Notes under the pieces: generated by a model
The model's database searches: none
What the model was told of the DNA's origin: nothing
The model's input: only the letters and a program-made list of their open reading frames with translations
Made by a program: the position numbers and the translations under genes
In this document: positions 17,290 through 26,714 of the stretch, piece by piece
Numbering within the stretch: position 1 is the first letter of the stretch
How the letters are laid out: each line of letters opens with the position of its first letter
Assembly (NCBI GenBank): GCA_016868315.1
Contig: VGHE01000003.1
Span: forward strand, 309,044 to 373,043
Reading direction: 5' to 3'
From: Betaproteobacteria bacterium
GTDB taxonomy: Bacteria; Bdellovibrionota_B; Oligoflexia; Silvanigrellales; Silvanigrellaceae
Length of the DNA: 64,000 bases

Positions 17290-18441
17290 TCAGTCATTTG
17301 GCGGCAGCTGGATATTGGCCTGCAGAAACCTTGCCACCACCCTTTGATTCAATTCTCTTTCGAGCGGGAAATGCCTTCCTGGGCGGGTACGCACGCGCGC
17401 ACGTACAGTGATTGTGGAGTTTTTGATGGTATCCACACCCAACAACTCAGGGTTGGCGACAATATCGTCCTTGAAGTCGGCCGCGAGCCGAGACAATTCA
17501 CCTGCTAACAACGATAAAACCAAATCAACCTGAGCGCCTACAACGACGACAATTTTGAAATCGATTTGCGAGAAACCACTTGTAGCATTCTCAATCTTTT
17601 TGATTTCACCATTAGGAATCATAAGCAGACTTCCATCGCCCAATCGAATCTTGGTGAGGCGCAGAGTCATGTACTCTACGGTTCCTGTACGGCCTTCAAT
17701 GGTAACAACATCACCGACAGCAAATTGATCTTCAAAAAGAATAAAAAATCCTGCGAAGAGATCACGCACAAGCGATTGAGCACCAAAGCCGATGGCAACA
17801 GACGCAACACCTGCTGTCGCAAGAAGTGGAGCAACACTTACACCAATCTGCTGCAATGCCATCAAGGCACACAACACAAAGACGACCACGTTAACAACGT
17901 AACCCGCTGTGGTCATCAGGGTTGCGCGACGCGCTTCGAGCCGCGGGTGTGAGTTCAAAAGACGCTCGTTGAGACCACCTCGCAAAAGACTGCGCACAGC
18001 CCCTTGAAAAAAACGTGCAATCCAGACTCCAATGACCACGATGATCATGATCTTGAGCATGACGTCAGCGCCCTGCTTGATGAAAAACGAGAATTTTTCA
18101 ACATCGGATGCAAACTGAAGCCGCACAGAATCCTGGCGATCGCGGCTAAGATTCTGCGCCAATTGCTGAAATGCATAAGAGATTAAATTCAACACACCTA
18201 GACCAACCAACGTCCAAGCGAGTGTCTGTATGGAACGTTTGATGGCCTCACCGTAACGGAGCCAAAATGGCTCTGGTGTATGCTGACCCTCTTGCGCATG
18301 CAATTCTGCAGCAACCATACTCTGCCGTGCATGCTCAATGCGGTGCTCCACGATTCTCCGAAGGAGTGCGGAAACGAATAGTGCAATAATTCCAAGACCA
18401 ATGAAGGTCAGAAAGGGCACGGCCGCAGAGTCCAGAAACAT
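17290..18441 (-). CDS. Small-conductance mechanosensitive channel, MscS family
   Basis: A 383-residue inner-membrane channel that releases solutes on hypo-osmotic shock. Membrane helices are near residues 8-28, 66-90, 122-148 and 178-198. The pore-lining helix TM3 is about 205-235, with GVASVAIGFGAQSLVRDL followed by the family signature around FEDQFAVGD and the beta domain. ATG 18441 follows CAGGAGAGATA. It has extra N-terminal helices compared with the 286-residue E. coli MscS. It is 28 bases downstream of dedA and probably co-transcribed with it. Confidence 0.93.
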   Translation of the reverse strand: MFLDSAAVPFLTFIGLGIIALFVSALLRRIVEHRIEHARQSMVAAELHAQEGQHTPEPFWLRYGEAIKRSIQTLAWTLVGLGVLNLISYAFQQLAQNLSRDRQDSVRLQFASDVEKFSFFIKQGADVMLKIMIIVVIGVWIARFFQGAVRSLLRGGLNERLLNSHPRLEARRATLMTTAGYVVNVVVFVLCALMALQQIGVSVAPLLATAGVASVAIGFGAQSLVRDLFAGFFILFEDQFAVGDVVTIEGRTGTVEYMTLRLTKIRLGDGSLLMIPNGEIKKIENATSGFSQIDFKIVVVVGAQVDLVLSLLAGELSRLAADFKDDIVANPELLGVDTIKNSTITVRARVRTRPGRHFPLERELNQRVVARFLQANIQLPPND

Positions 18442-18469
18442 TATCTCTCCTGGCGATTGAAAATTGAAT

Positions 18470-19129
18470 TCAATTCGTTTCTTCTAGCGCTGAATTGGTT
18501 TCCGAGCTTCTGGACTTCCACCATTTCACCGCAATCGGTAAAACTGAAAGAATTACAATACCAACAACAATCACATGAATATAATCTTTGATTCCAGGAA
18601 CAGAACGACCGAGCAAAAAACCGGCAAACAGCAACGACCAAATCCAAACGAATCCGCCAATCACGTTGTAAGCAGCGAAGCTCTTGTAGGACATCCCCGC
18701 CACACCCGCCACCGTGGGGGCAAATGTACGCACAATCGGGATATAACGTGCAAGAATGATCGTTTTCCCGCCATGTTTCTCATAGAAATCGCGTGTTTGA
18801 TCGAGATGTTTGCGTTTGAAGAGCATGGAATCGGGTCTGTCGTAGAGCGCATGCCCCAATTTGCGCCCAATCCAATACCCCGTTGCATCACCCAAAATCG
18901 CAGCAGCTGTCAGAAGCCACGCCATAGACCAAATGTCCAAATGACCACCTGCAGCGAAAAGATCAGCTGAAAACAACAGAGAGTCACCGGGAAGAAAAAA
19001 GCCGATGAGTAAGCCTGTTTCAGCAAAAATAATAATTGTCAGACCAATTAAACCGACGCTTGCAATCAAAGTTTCAGGATTCTGAAGCCAACCGAGAAGA
19101 GTGTTCATAATAGGCATAAGACTTTCCAT
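18470..19129 (-). CDS. DedA-family membrane protein
   Basis: A 219-residue integral membrane protein of the DedA/VTT family, which is linked to lipid-carrier (undecaprenyl-phosphate or phospholipid) flipping. Typical motifs are FAETGLLIGFFLPGDSLL (E37, G48, D49) and the later IPIVRTFAPTVAGVAGM with its conserved Arg. ATG 19129 has GGAGG ten bases upstream. It sits between an outer-membrane-like gene and mscS, all on the minus strand with short gaps, so one transcript is likely. Confidence 0.92.
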   Translation of the reverse strand: MESLMPIMNTLLGWLQNPETLIASVGLIGLTIIIFAETGLLIGFFLPGDSLLFSADLFAAGGHLDIWSMAWLLTAAAILGDATGYWIGRKLGHALYDRPDSMLFKRKHLDQTRDFYEKHGGKTIILARYIPIVRTFAPTVAGVAGMSYKSFAAYNVIGGFVWIWSLLFAGFLLGRSVPGIKDYIHVIVVGIVILSVLPIAVKWWKSRSSETNSALEETN

Positions 19130-19176
19130 GGAACAGCAACCTCCGCTGGCCGTTCACTGTACGCGAGCGGGATGGT

Positions 19177-20385
19177 TCAGAGCAAGTAACCGACGTTGAA
19201 GCCATAGAGAAAATGCGATTCGGCTATCGAGCCTTCTGTACTTCCATCTGGGAAAAAGGCCGCCCCGCGGAATGTCTCAAGTGACAAATCCAGACCAACC
19301 TGGAGGCTCTTGAAGATATAAGCTAGGTTCATTTCAAAAAAGAGAGCACTTGGATTGGTGACCTTTGCATCGATCGGTGAACTTGATTTTGCAGCATCCT
19401 TGATGCGGTTATCGATAATGTATTTAGGACTAAGCAGCATGCCGCCGTTCATTCGCGTTCTGAAGGAATTCACGGGTTGAAACTGTGCCCCTCCCAGCAC
19501 GTAAACACCCGATAAACGGAGGTCACGCAGCGGCGAGAGTTCGAGCGGTGTCTCTGTTGAGCCTGCCGGCGCTTCGAATTTATTGACAACACTTGTGAAA
19601 GCGGTGCTGTAATAACCTGAGCGTAAATCCCCAAACAAGCGTCCTGCCCACAGAGGAATTCGGAGCGCAGCACCTGCACGCAGTTCAGAACGCTTAACAG
19701 CAACTGCGAGTTTGTTCTCTCCACCCGACAGATTTGCAGGTGTGGTCACTTCAACGTCTGAACTCGATGAAACTCTCCGATACAGCCCTTCGACCCCAAT
19801 CGACTGCAGCGGACTTTTGTTTCCGGAAGTGAACGCGAAAGGATAAAGTTCTGCCTCTATATTGAGTGCCGTTAAAACCAGTGGGTAGTCCTCTAAGACC
19901 GACTCACGCGCCACACCTTTGAGCGTGGTGTTCGACAGGGCAGGACCAACGGCCACGGACATTTTTGTAAGTGGAGGCGGACCAGCTTTTTTGCCGCGCG
20001 AAGATGTCCGATTGCTGCGCGCAGTTGGAGCTCCCGCTTTCGAGACATAGGCCTGAAAAAATTTGCGGCAATCACCTTGAGCCCCCACGACGGCTCCAAA
20101 GAGCCGAGTGTCGGTGATGCGCACAATCCGAACTTCTCCGACAACTGCACCCTGCCCCTGAGGACGGCGGGTTGCCGTGAGCACATCTCCCACGGAGGCG
20201 TCGAGTGGACCCCGGATGAGAGTTTTGCAGCGTGCTTCGCGAATGATCTGACCTGCATCAGATGCGAGCGCATGCGGAGCAATAAAAAAAGACACGCTAA
20301 AGGCAATTACGATGCGAACAAATGCATAAAAAAGACCCAACCAATGGAGCCGGGCACGCGCCACAGGCCGCTTAATTCTTTTCAC
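19177..20385 (-). CDS. Exported barrel-like protein, coupled to upstream gene
   Basis: A 402-residue exported protein. A long basic start precedes a hydrophobic signal segment (about residues 12-40, ending PHALASDA). Residues 45-125 form a small beta domain (GDVLTATRRPQGQGAVVGEVRIV) like a flagellar-assembly or SH3-type fold. From about 145 the sequence alternates strands and ends NVGYLL, like an outer-membrane barrel. Its GTG start overlaps the TGA of the preceding gene (GTGA), so the two products are probably partners. The family is unknown. Confidence 0.65.
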   Translation of the reverse strand: MKRIKRPVARARLHWLGLFYAFVRIVIAFSVSFFIAPHALASDAGQIIREARCKTLIRGPLDASVGDVLTATRRPQGQGAVVGEVRIVRITDTRLFGAVVGAQGDCRKFFQAYVSKAGAPTARSNRTSSRGKKAGPPPLTKMSVAVGPALSNTTLKGVARESVLEDYPLVLTALNIEAELYPFAFTSGNKSPLQSIGVEGLYRRVSSSSDVEVTTPANLSGGENKLAVAVKRSELRAGAALRIPLWAGRLFGDLRSGYYSTAFTSVVNKFEAPAGSTETPLELSPLRDLRLSGVYVLGGAQFQPVNSFRTRMNGGMLLSPKYIIDNRIKDAAKSSSPIDAKVTNPSALFFEMNLAYIFKSLQVGLDLSLETFRGAAFFPDGSTEGSIAESHFLYGFNVGYLL

Positions 20386-22157
20386 TCAACCACACCCAAT
20401 TTCCAGGTCACTCCCAACATCCACTCCGACCAGCGATCGCCGTCGTCGAGAATGCGCCATTGTACACCCAGACCTTTTGGAGCCATTCCCGGATGAACAT
20501 CCAGTCCAAATTCATAACCAAAAGCTCCCGCCAGCAGACCAGTCATTGAAGGTTTGAATTCACCTTCAAGCGTCCATCCGCCATCAAAACTACGATTCGT
20601 TGATGCAACCCCAAACAGCTCCAAAGCATCAAGTGTTTTTTTGCTTTTTGAGCTTGTCACAGTTCCCGAACTCGCCTGACCTTCAACTCCCCAACGCAAA
20701 GGAAGTTCCGGCATGGCAAGAACAGCGCCCGAGGCCATCATCCCAATCCGACCAGTGATACGGCTTCCCTCAGCATCACCTGTAAAAGACACGTACTCAG
20801 CACCGTAGTTAACATCCCATTCAGGCGAATAGCGGAATCCATCGCGCACAGAAATTTGGTTAATGATTGTCGATGGGAATCCAGAACTCACAGGCCCCTT
20901 GCTGAGTTCAAGAGTTCCTTTGGCAGTCGCTGCACCAATCTTAATTGAGGCTCCTGGTGCCGAAGCGTCGCGTTGCGCCAACGATGCTCCTCCGAAAGGA
21001 GAGATACCACTCGTCATAGCAACTTGTGCCGGCTGAGAAGACGCCTCAGGCAAACGTTCTGCGGAAGTTGCAGCCGACGATGCTGCAGGTGTCCGAACAG
21101 GAGAAGAAGCAGCTAAATTTTCCCGCGCTGCAAAGCCCATACCCGCGGCATCGACACGTCCCTCATTGCGCGCAGCTTGCCACGACGGATCCGGCTTAAA
21201 GCCATCTTGGCGCCAAACAAGCAGTGGTAACTTTCTCTCGGCACCGGTTCCAAATTGGGCTTCTGCTTGCTTCATGAGATCCGGATTGAACTGCACCTTA
21301 CGGCAAAGAGAAGCTCCCTGCTTGGCATCAACGACCTCAAGAGTCATCAGCGTGACCCTCTGATAACGCATGACTTCGCCCGTCTGCGGATGATTTGCTG
21401 CCTGCAAAACAAGCCCAACCTGGAGCTTCTGTCCGTTGGCAACTCCGCGCTCGGTACCAAAGTCAACTCCAATGAGTCCGTTGTTCTCAAAAACAACCCG
21501 ACCATCATGACCAACCGTGTCACTCATGCGACCAATTGTCTGCGCAAAAGCGTTGGTCAATGTGTCCCAGTCGGCTCCGAAGGGCAGAAGAATATCTTCG
21601 CGCGCAATGACGTTGTTGCCACTTGTACCGACGATAGCCAAACGAACGGCCGTATGGTCAGCGGTGAAGTATATTTCCGTTTTCAGCCAAGCGTCCAGAT
21701 CGTATTCCGAGACAAGCTGCGCTTTCTGAAAATTTGAGAGTTCACTCTGTGCAGCACCGCGTCCAGCAACCATTTCACCCGCAATTGCATCCATCGTCCA
21801 GAAGCGTCCGGATGCGTCGGCAACCGCCTTCAGCTGAGTATTGAGACGCAGCGCAAATTCCTCGGGACTCAGAGGCTGTGCAAGCAAACCGCGGAGGGTT
21901 GTCTGATCGCTCAGAGATTTTCTTGCATCTGGAATATTGTGCGCAACGGGCAAAACTCCGAGTCTGCGCAGAGGCACCATAGCTGAGCGTTTGTCCGCGC
22001 GCGCAGAGCCAGACCAAAGGGTCGAAGCCTCAGCTTGTGCAGGCACTCCCATTCCACACAATGCGCTCAAAACTGCCACCGCTGTCAGAGACAAAAGAGC
22101 TTTCTGTGGAACGCCCCTGGTTGTGGCGCGCCCCGCGTGCAATTTACTGCGTCTCAT
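20382..22157 (-). CDS. Exported hypothetical protein, barrel-like C-terminus
   Basis: A 591-residue exported protein with a signal peptide (about residues 18-43, ending VPAQAEAS). The N-terminal half has an alpha/beta look with LGVLPVAHN, a conserved-looking GLIGVDFGTERGVANGQKLQV patch and a Cys. Residues about 330-400 are Ala/Ser-rich linker. The C-terminal 190 residues alternate strands and end in MLGVTWKLGVVE. No family recognised. It is translationally coupled to the next barrel-like gene, and its start is only a few bases from the divergent SanA-like gene. Confidence 0.6.
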   Translation of the reverse strand: MRRSKLHAGRATTRGVPQKALLSLTAVAVLSALCGMGVPAQAEASTLWSGSARADKRSAMVPLRRLGVLPVAHNIPDARKSLSDQTTLRGLLAQPLSPEEFALRLNTQLKAVADASGRFWTMDAIAGEMVAGRGAAQSELSNFQKAQLVSEYDLDAWLKTEIYFTADHTAVRLAIVGTSGNNVIAREDILLPFGADWDTLTNAFAQTIGRMSDTVGHDGRVVFENNGLIGVDFGTERGVANGQKLQVGLVLQAANHPQTGEVMRYQRVTLMTLEVVDAKQGASLCRKVQFNPDLMKQAEAQFGTGAERKLPLLVWRQDGFKPDPSWQAARNEGRVDAAGMGFAARENLAASSPVRTPAASSAATSAERLPEASSQPAQVAMTSGISPFGGASLAQRDASAPGASIKIGAATAKGTLELSKGPVSSGFPSTIINQISVRDGFRYSPEWDVNYGAEYVSFTGDAEGSRITGRIGMMASGAVLAMPELPLRWGVEGQASSGTVTSSKSKKTLDALELFGVASTNRSFDGGWTLEGEFKPSMTGLLAGAFGYEFGLDVHPGMAPKGLGVQWRILDDGDRWSEWMLGVTWKLGVVE

Positions 22158-22160
22158 GGA

Positions 22161-22916
22161 ATGAGCCTCCGGTTTATCAACACTTCAAAAATACCATCAC
22201 CTCGGGCAAGACCGCTATTTTTGACGAGCCGACGCAAAATTGGCAGGATAACCCCCAGGCACGAGGGCATCCGCTTGAAAGCAAAATGGGGCATCACAAC
22301 ACTGACACTTTTTGCTGTGGTTTTTCCCGTTTTTAGCTTGGCACTCACAAATGCTCTGGTTCTTGCCGGTGTGCCACTCCACAGCTCGCCCCCACCTCTC
22401 CCCGCTTCAGCCTCGCCAAACGGCGCCGAAGAAACGACACTCATCGTGTTGGGTGCAGGGGTGCACCGCCAGGAACTTTCGGGAATGCTGAAATGCCGCA
22501 TGCACAAAGCTATCGACCTGTTTGCGCGTGAACGCGGCAAAAAAATCCTACTCTCGGGGGATGGCACCGATCCCCATTACAATGAGACGAAAGCCATGAA
22601 GAGCTATGCGCTCCAAAATGGACTCACACAGGACAATCTTCTGAGCGATCCGCTGGGATATTCAACTTACGACTCTTTGCGCCGAGCGATTGAAGTCTTC
22701 GGAATCCGCAAAGGTGTTATTGTGACCCAGGATTTCCACCTCAAGCGTGCCCTTTGGCTTGCACACAGCTTCGGGATTGCAGCGCAGGGGGTCTCTTGTG
22801 ACAATGGGAACTCTTCAATCTTTTATGACCTGCGGGAAATCCCTGCGCGTGCCAAAGATGTGTTTCTGCGCTGGTTCGATTTCGAGCCACGCAGCAGCCG
22901 AGACCAAATCTTCTGA
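22161..22916 (+). CDS. SanA/YdcF-like DUF218 membrane protein
   Basis: A 251-residue protein with one membrane helix (about residues 42-66) and a periplasmic DUF218 domain. Motifs are LIVLGAG, KILLSGDG followed by YNETKAMKSYA, DPLGYSTYDSLRRA and VIVTQDFHLKRALWLA, in the order seen in SanA and YdcF. These proteins are tied to envelope integrity and vancomycin exclusion. The true start is uncertain: ATG 22161 gives a basic leader, while TTG 22275 has GAGGG upstream and starts just before the helix. It is divergent from the gene at 22157. Confidence 0.8.
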   Translation: MSLRFINTSKIPSPRARPLFLTSRRKIGRITPRHEGIRLKAKWGITTLTLFAVVFPVFSLALTNALVLAGVPLHSSPPPLPASASPNGAEETTLIVLGAGVHRQELSGMLKCRMHKAIDLFARERGKKILLSGDGTDPHYNETKAMKSYALQNGLTQDNLLSDPLGYSTYDSLRRAIEVFGIRKGVIVTQDFHLKRALWLAHSFGIAAQGVSCDNGNSSIFYDLREIPARAKDVFLRWFDFEPRSSRDQIF

Positions 22917-22931
22917 CTTCTTGGCTCTCGA

Positions 22932-25028
22932 TTAAAGCGCTTTACCCGATCCAGACGTTGCTGATTTGGCCATTGCATTGCGAGCTGCTTCGCGCTTGTA
23001 GAATTCTTGAGACACTTTCACAGCTTTTACAACATCGGGCAGCACACGAGTTTTGCGGACGCGACCATTCCAATGCGTAATCCGCGCACGCACCGGCTGC
23101 CCCTCTTCCCCTGAAGTCACGACGGCCAAAGCCGCGAGTTCCGAAAGGCGAGTGTCACCTGGCGTTGCACTCTGCTGAAAGAGTGCAAGAGGAGTTGAAT
23201 CACGCAAACCAAAACTCACCATGCTCGGAAATGAAATTTCTACAAAATCACCACCCTGCTTGAGGATATGCGCTTCGAACGGAAAGGAATCGAGGAAGTT
23301 TTGAAAAAACTGACGCGAAATTCGCTCCGGAAGCGCGGTTCCGTCTTTGCCGAAGTGAGACTCCTTTTCAAAAAAAATCCGACCATCGGGACTTGAGGCT
23401 GCCAATCTCAGGCTCTGTTCACTGTCGTTGTAATCAATTGAGAGCGCAAAATCCCATTCGCCCGCAAGATGAGTTTGCTGCCAACCGCGCACCACCAAAT
23501 CCGTTGCACTCTCACCCGCAGCTGAAATCCGCGCTTGCACCTCTCCTGAGACCACTGTTTTAATGCTCGACTGCTGCATCAAGCGTGCCATAAAATCGCG
23601 CCGCCAACGGCGTAGACTCGAGGACTTCAATACACCCTGAAAGGAACGCCCCTCGTTCTTTTCCAACAGAGCCAGTGCAGGCAAATAAGGTTCTTCCGCA
23701 GCCACCAAAAAATTCATCGGTCTGCTCTGGAGACCCGGGATATCGTCGGGGCGAACAAAAAATTCCGCAGGTCTTGCCTTACGCACAACGACCTTGGAAG
23801 GCTGCTGTTCAGGGGTTTTCGTGGTGTTGTACATGGCAAATCCATCTTGCCCAGAGACTGCCAACTTGCCTAGATTCGAAGAAATCTCAAACTGCGGAAT
23901 TTTGCGCAAATAACCATAAGCTTCCTGCTGAACCAGAACACCCACGCCCGTGCCACTTTGCAGGTCGAGACGCAGCCTTGGTTCGCCACCAACTCGCGAG
24001 AGCTTCGCAGGAAAACTGCGAGGCGCACAGCAGTCATGAAAGACCGTAACGGTTTCACCCCAAAACTCTGCAGGAATCTTCGCCTGCAGCGAGCCATCTG
24101 CGCGGGTCTCACCGAGCTCTCGAACTCTGTTATCCTTGAGACGGCTCGTGTAGACAACTGCACCCTGCAAGGGCTTCCCTTCAAAGAAGGTCTCGATGCG
24201 CAGGGGTTTGTCCACCGCCAATCCACCTGAGGGCTCGACCGATGTGCGCGTTTCAACAACAGTCACACTCTCTGGACGCTTGGCTTCCAATTCAGTCTCG
24301 CGGATTTGCCCCAAGGATATTTGCTTTTGCTCGAGCTGGTCGGACTGAATCGTTTCTGACTCTGCAAGACGAATCAAGGGAACTCTATTCTGAAGCACTG
24401 AAGCTTGGCACACACTGTCGGAGAAGCCTGCCACGATGCACGTCCAGACTGATGTGCGCCCTTGTTCGAGGCTCTTCGACAAAGAAACCCATTGATTCGG
24501 ATTGAGTCCGAAAGTCGCAGCAGCAGAGACATCCAGAAGCTCTTCCTCATTGAGCCCCGTGACTTCGGGCAAGAGAGGAGCAGTGACCGTGGGTAAGTCG
24601 ATGGAAAAATCCTGGCGTGTAGCTGAATCAGAAATTTCCGACTCTGAAGCAACTGGTTCAGCATTTGGGGATGGGATGATCGGCAGCATAATCTTCATCT
24701 CATTGCCACGCACCCAAGGAACCCAGGACACCTCTGCGCGCAGAGTTTTTGAAAGATGAGCGGGCTCAAGTCTGGGATCTGTCACGGTGAGCAGAGCAGA
24801 ATCAAGCGCATAGCGACGCCCTGTGAAGACAACCGTTCCCTTTTCATCAGTGACCACAACGTCACGCTCACCGAGCGCAACCCAAGCCCCGGATAAAACT
24901 CCCTGAGCATCCACAACGCGCACGCGGAGCTGATAAGGGGTGCGCGCCACAACTACGGCACCTGCGGCAACAGCCGTGAAAACAACCGCTGCGCTTCCCA
25001 ATCTCAACATCCATTTGGCGTCATTCAT
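22932..25028 (-). CDS. Large exported or membrane-anchored hypothetical protein
   Basis: A 698-residue protein with one N-terminal membrane segment (about residues 7-28), probably facing the periplasm. Two stretches look like carboxypeptidase-regulatory/CNA-B-like beta domains: about 32-105, with GAWVALGERDVVVTDEKGTV, and about 270-365, with KPLQGAVVYTSRLKDN and GETRADGSLQAKIP. The C-terminal 250 residues are alpha/beta with no match I recognise. ATG 25028 is chosen because GGGAAGGGGA precedes it; a GTG at 25049 is in frame. It is divergent from gltX. Confidence 0.65.
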   Translation of the reverse strand: MNDAKWMLRLGSAAVVFTAVAAGAVVVARTPYQLRVRVVDAQGVLSGAWVALGERDVVVTDEKGTVVFTGRRYALDSALLTVTDPRLEPAHLSKTLRAEVSWVPWVRGNEMKIMLPIIPSPNAEPVASESEISDSATRQDFSIDLPTVTAPLLPEVTGLNEEELLDVSAAATFGLNPNQWVSLSKSLEQGRTSVWTCIVAGFSDSVCQASVLQNRVPLIRLAESETIQSDQLEQKQISLGQIRETELEAKRPESVTVVETRTSVEPSGGLAVDKPLRIETFFEGKPLQGAVVYTSRLKDNRVRELGETRADGSLQAKIPAEFWGETVTVFHDCCAPRSFPAKLSRVGGEPRLRLDLQSGTGVGVLVQQEAYGYLRKIPQFEISSNLGKLAVSGQDGFAMYNTTKTPEQQPSKVVVRKARPAEFFVRPDDIPGLQSRPMNFLVAAEEPYLPALALLEKNEGRSFQGVLKSSSLRRWRRDFMARLMQQSSIKTVVSGEVQARISAAGESATDLVVRGWQQTHLAGEWDFALSIDYNDSEQSLRLAASSPDGRIFFEKESHFGKDGTALPERISRQFFQNFLDSFPFEAHILKQGGDFVEISFPSMVSFGLRDSTPLALFQQSATPGDTRLSELAALAVVTSGEEGQPVRARITHWNGRVRKTRVLPDVVKAVKVSQEFYKREAARNAMAKSATSGSGKAL

Positions 25029-25178
25029 CGATGTGAATCCCCTTCCCACTCATTGTACGCAAAGAGCATGCATTTGTGCGTATAGGTGTGGCAATTATGA
25101 CTCCCTCGAAGAGCGTTGCCAAACCCCGATAAAGCGTGCAATAGTTGAGATTTCTTGGGCTAAATAGACGAGGAAAGT

Positions 25179-26642
25179 ATGACTCCATCAAATCAACGCC
25201 CTGTTCGGGTGCGCATTGCCCCCAGTCCCACGGGCGATCCTCATATTGGAACCGCCTACATTGCCTTATTCAACTATGCTTTCGCCAAAAAACACGGCGG
25301 AAAATTCATCGTCCGGATTGAGGACACCGACCAAACCCGTTTTCGCAAAGACAGCGAAGCCATGATTCTCGAAAGTCTGCGCTGGGTTGGCCTACCCTGG
25401 GACGAAGGTCCCGACGTTGGCGGTCCACATGCACCCTACCGTCAAAGTGAGCGCACGCAGCTCTACCGCGAGTACGCTCAAGTTTTACTCGACAAAGGAC
25501 ACGCCTACCGCTGTTTCTGTTCAGGAGAGCGTCTTGAATCAGTGCGCAAGGAACGCATGGCTCAGAAATTGCAGGGCGGATACGACCGCCAGTGCCGCAA
25601 CTTATCTGCGGAAGAATCTGCGCTACGAGCCAAGAACGGGGAGTCGTTCACTATTCGCATGAAAATGCCCCTGACCGGCAAGACCATTTTCAACGATGGC
25701 CTGCGCGGTGATCTCGAATTCGAAAATGATGGCATCGACGATCAAGTTCTTCTAAAGTCTGATGGATTCCCAACCTATCACCTTGCCAATGTGGTTGATG
25801 ACCACGAAATGCAAATCTCTCACGTCATTCGCGGCGAAGAGTGGATCTCATCCACCCCCAAGCACGTTGTTCTGTACGATATGTTTGGCTGGCAGCGTCC
25901 AGAATTTACTCATCTGCCCTTGTTGCGCAACGCAGACAAAAGCAAAATCTCGAAGCGTAAACAACCAACCAGTATCAATTACTATCGCCGCAAGGGCATC
26001 CTTCCTGATGCACTGCGCAACTACCTTGCGTTGATGGGTTGGTCATATGGTGAAGACAAGGAAATTTTTTCAACCTCTGAAATGGTCGAACATTTCGAGC
26101 TCCAGCGCATGACGCTCGGTGGACCAGTGTTCGACCTCGAGAAGCTCGCATGGCTCAACGGCCACTACATGCGAGCAATGAGCACATCCGATTACGTTCA
26201 TTTTCTTCAAAGAGAGCTTTTCTCAACAGAGCATCTTCAGAGAATTGTTCCGCTCATCCGCGACCGTATCGAGAAGTTTGAAGACTTCATTGGTGCAACA
26301 CACTTCTTTTTCTCAGGTGATTTGAAATTCGATGCAGCTTTGCTGCTTCCAAAAGGCCGCTCGCCAGCTGACACAGCTCAGGCTCTTGCAGATGCACTCG
26401 ATGCGCTCGAGACAATTGAAGCTTGGACAGTCGCTGAAATCACCAATGCTATGGAACAATTTCTTGTCGCCAAGAATCTCAAGGCCAAAGATATCTATAT
26501 GCCACTGCGCGTAGCCACGACTGGCGCAAAGGAAACTCCACCGCTGTTCGAATCACTTGAAGTTATCGGAAAAGAGATGGTGCGACGCCGCGTGCGTTGC
26601 GCCATCGGAGCGCTAAACGCACTGGCCGCTAGTTCACCCTGA
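25179..26642 (+). CDS. gltX: Glutamyl-tRNA synthetase
   Basis: Charges tRNA-Glu (possibly also tRNA-Gln) with glutamate in the cytosol. This is a class I synthetase of 487 residues. The HIGH-type motif is in APSPTGDPHIGT (residues 14-25) and the KMSKS-type loop is DKSKISKRKQP (near residue 255). The anticodon-binding region forms the C-terminal third. ATG 25179 follows GAGGAAAGT. The gene stands alone, with a 72-base gap to the M16 peptidase gene downstream. Confidence 0.96.
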   Translation: MTPSNQRPVRVRIAPSPTGDPHIGTAYIALFNYAFAKKHGGKFIVRIEDTDQTRFRKDSEAMILESLRWVGLPWDEGPDVGGPHAPYRQSERTQLYREYAQVLLDKGHAYRCFCSGERLESVRKERMAQKLQGGYDRQCRNLSAEESALRAKNGESFTIRMKMPLTGKTIFNDGLRGDLEFENDGIDDQVLLKSDGFPTYHLANVVDDHEMQISHVIRGEEWISSTPKHVVLYDMFGWQRPEFTHLPLLRNADKSKISKRKQPTSINYYRRKGILPDALRNYLALMGWSYGEDKEIFSTSEMVEHFELQRMTLGGPVFDLEKLAWLNGHYMRAMSTSDYVHFLQRELFSTEHLQRIVPLIRDRIEKFEDFIGATHFFFSGDLKFDAALLLPKGRSPADTAQALADALDALETIEAWTVAEITNAMEQFLVAKNLKAKDIYMPLRVATTGAKETPPLFESLEVIGKEMVRRRVRCAIGALNALAASSP

Positions 26643-26714
26643 ACCTGCGATTCGTGCACAGTTTATTTTTTGTCTGAGACCCGCATTAGCCCGAACTGCA
26701 AGGAGCGCATTCAC

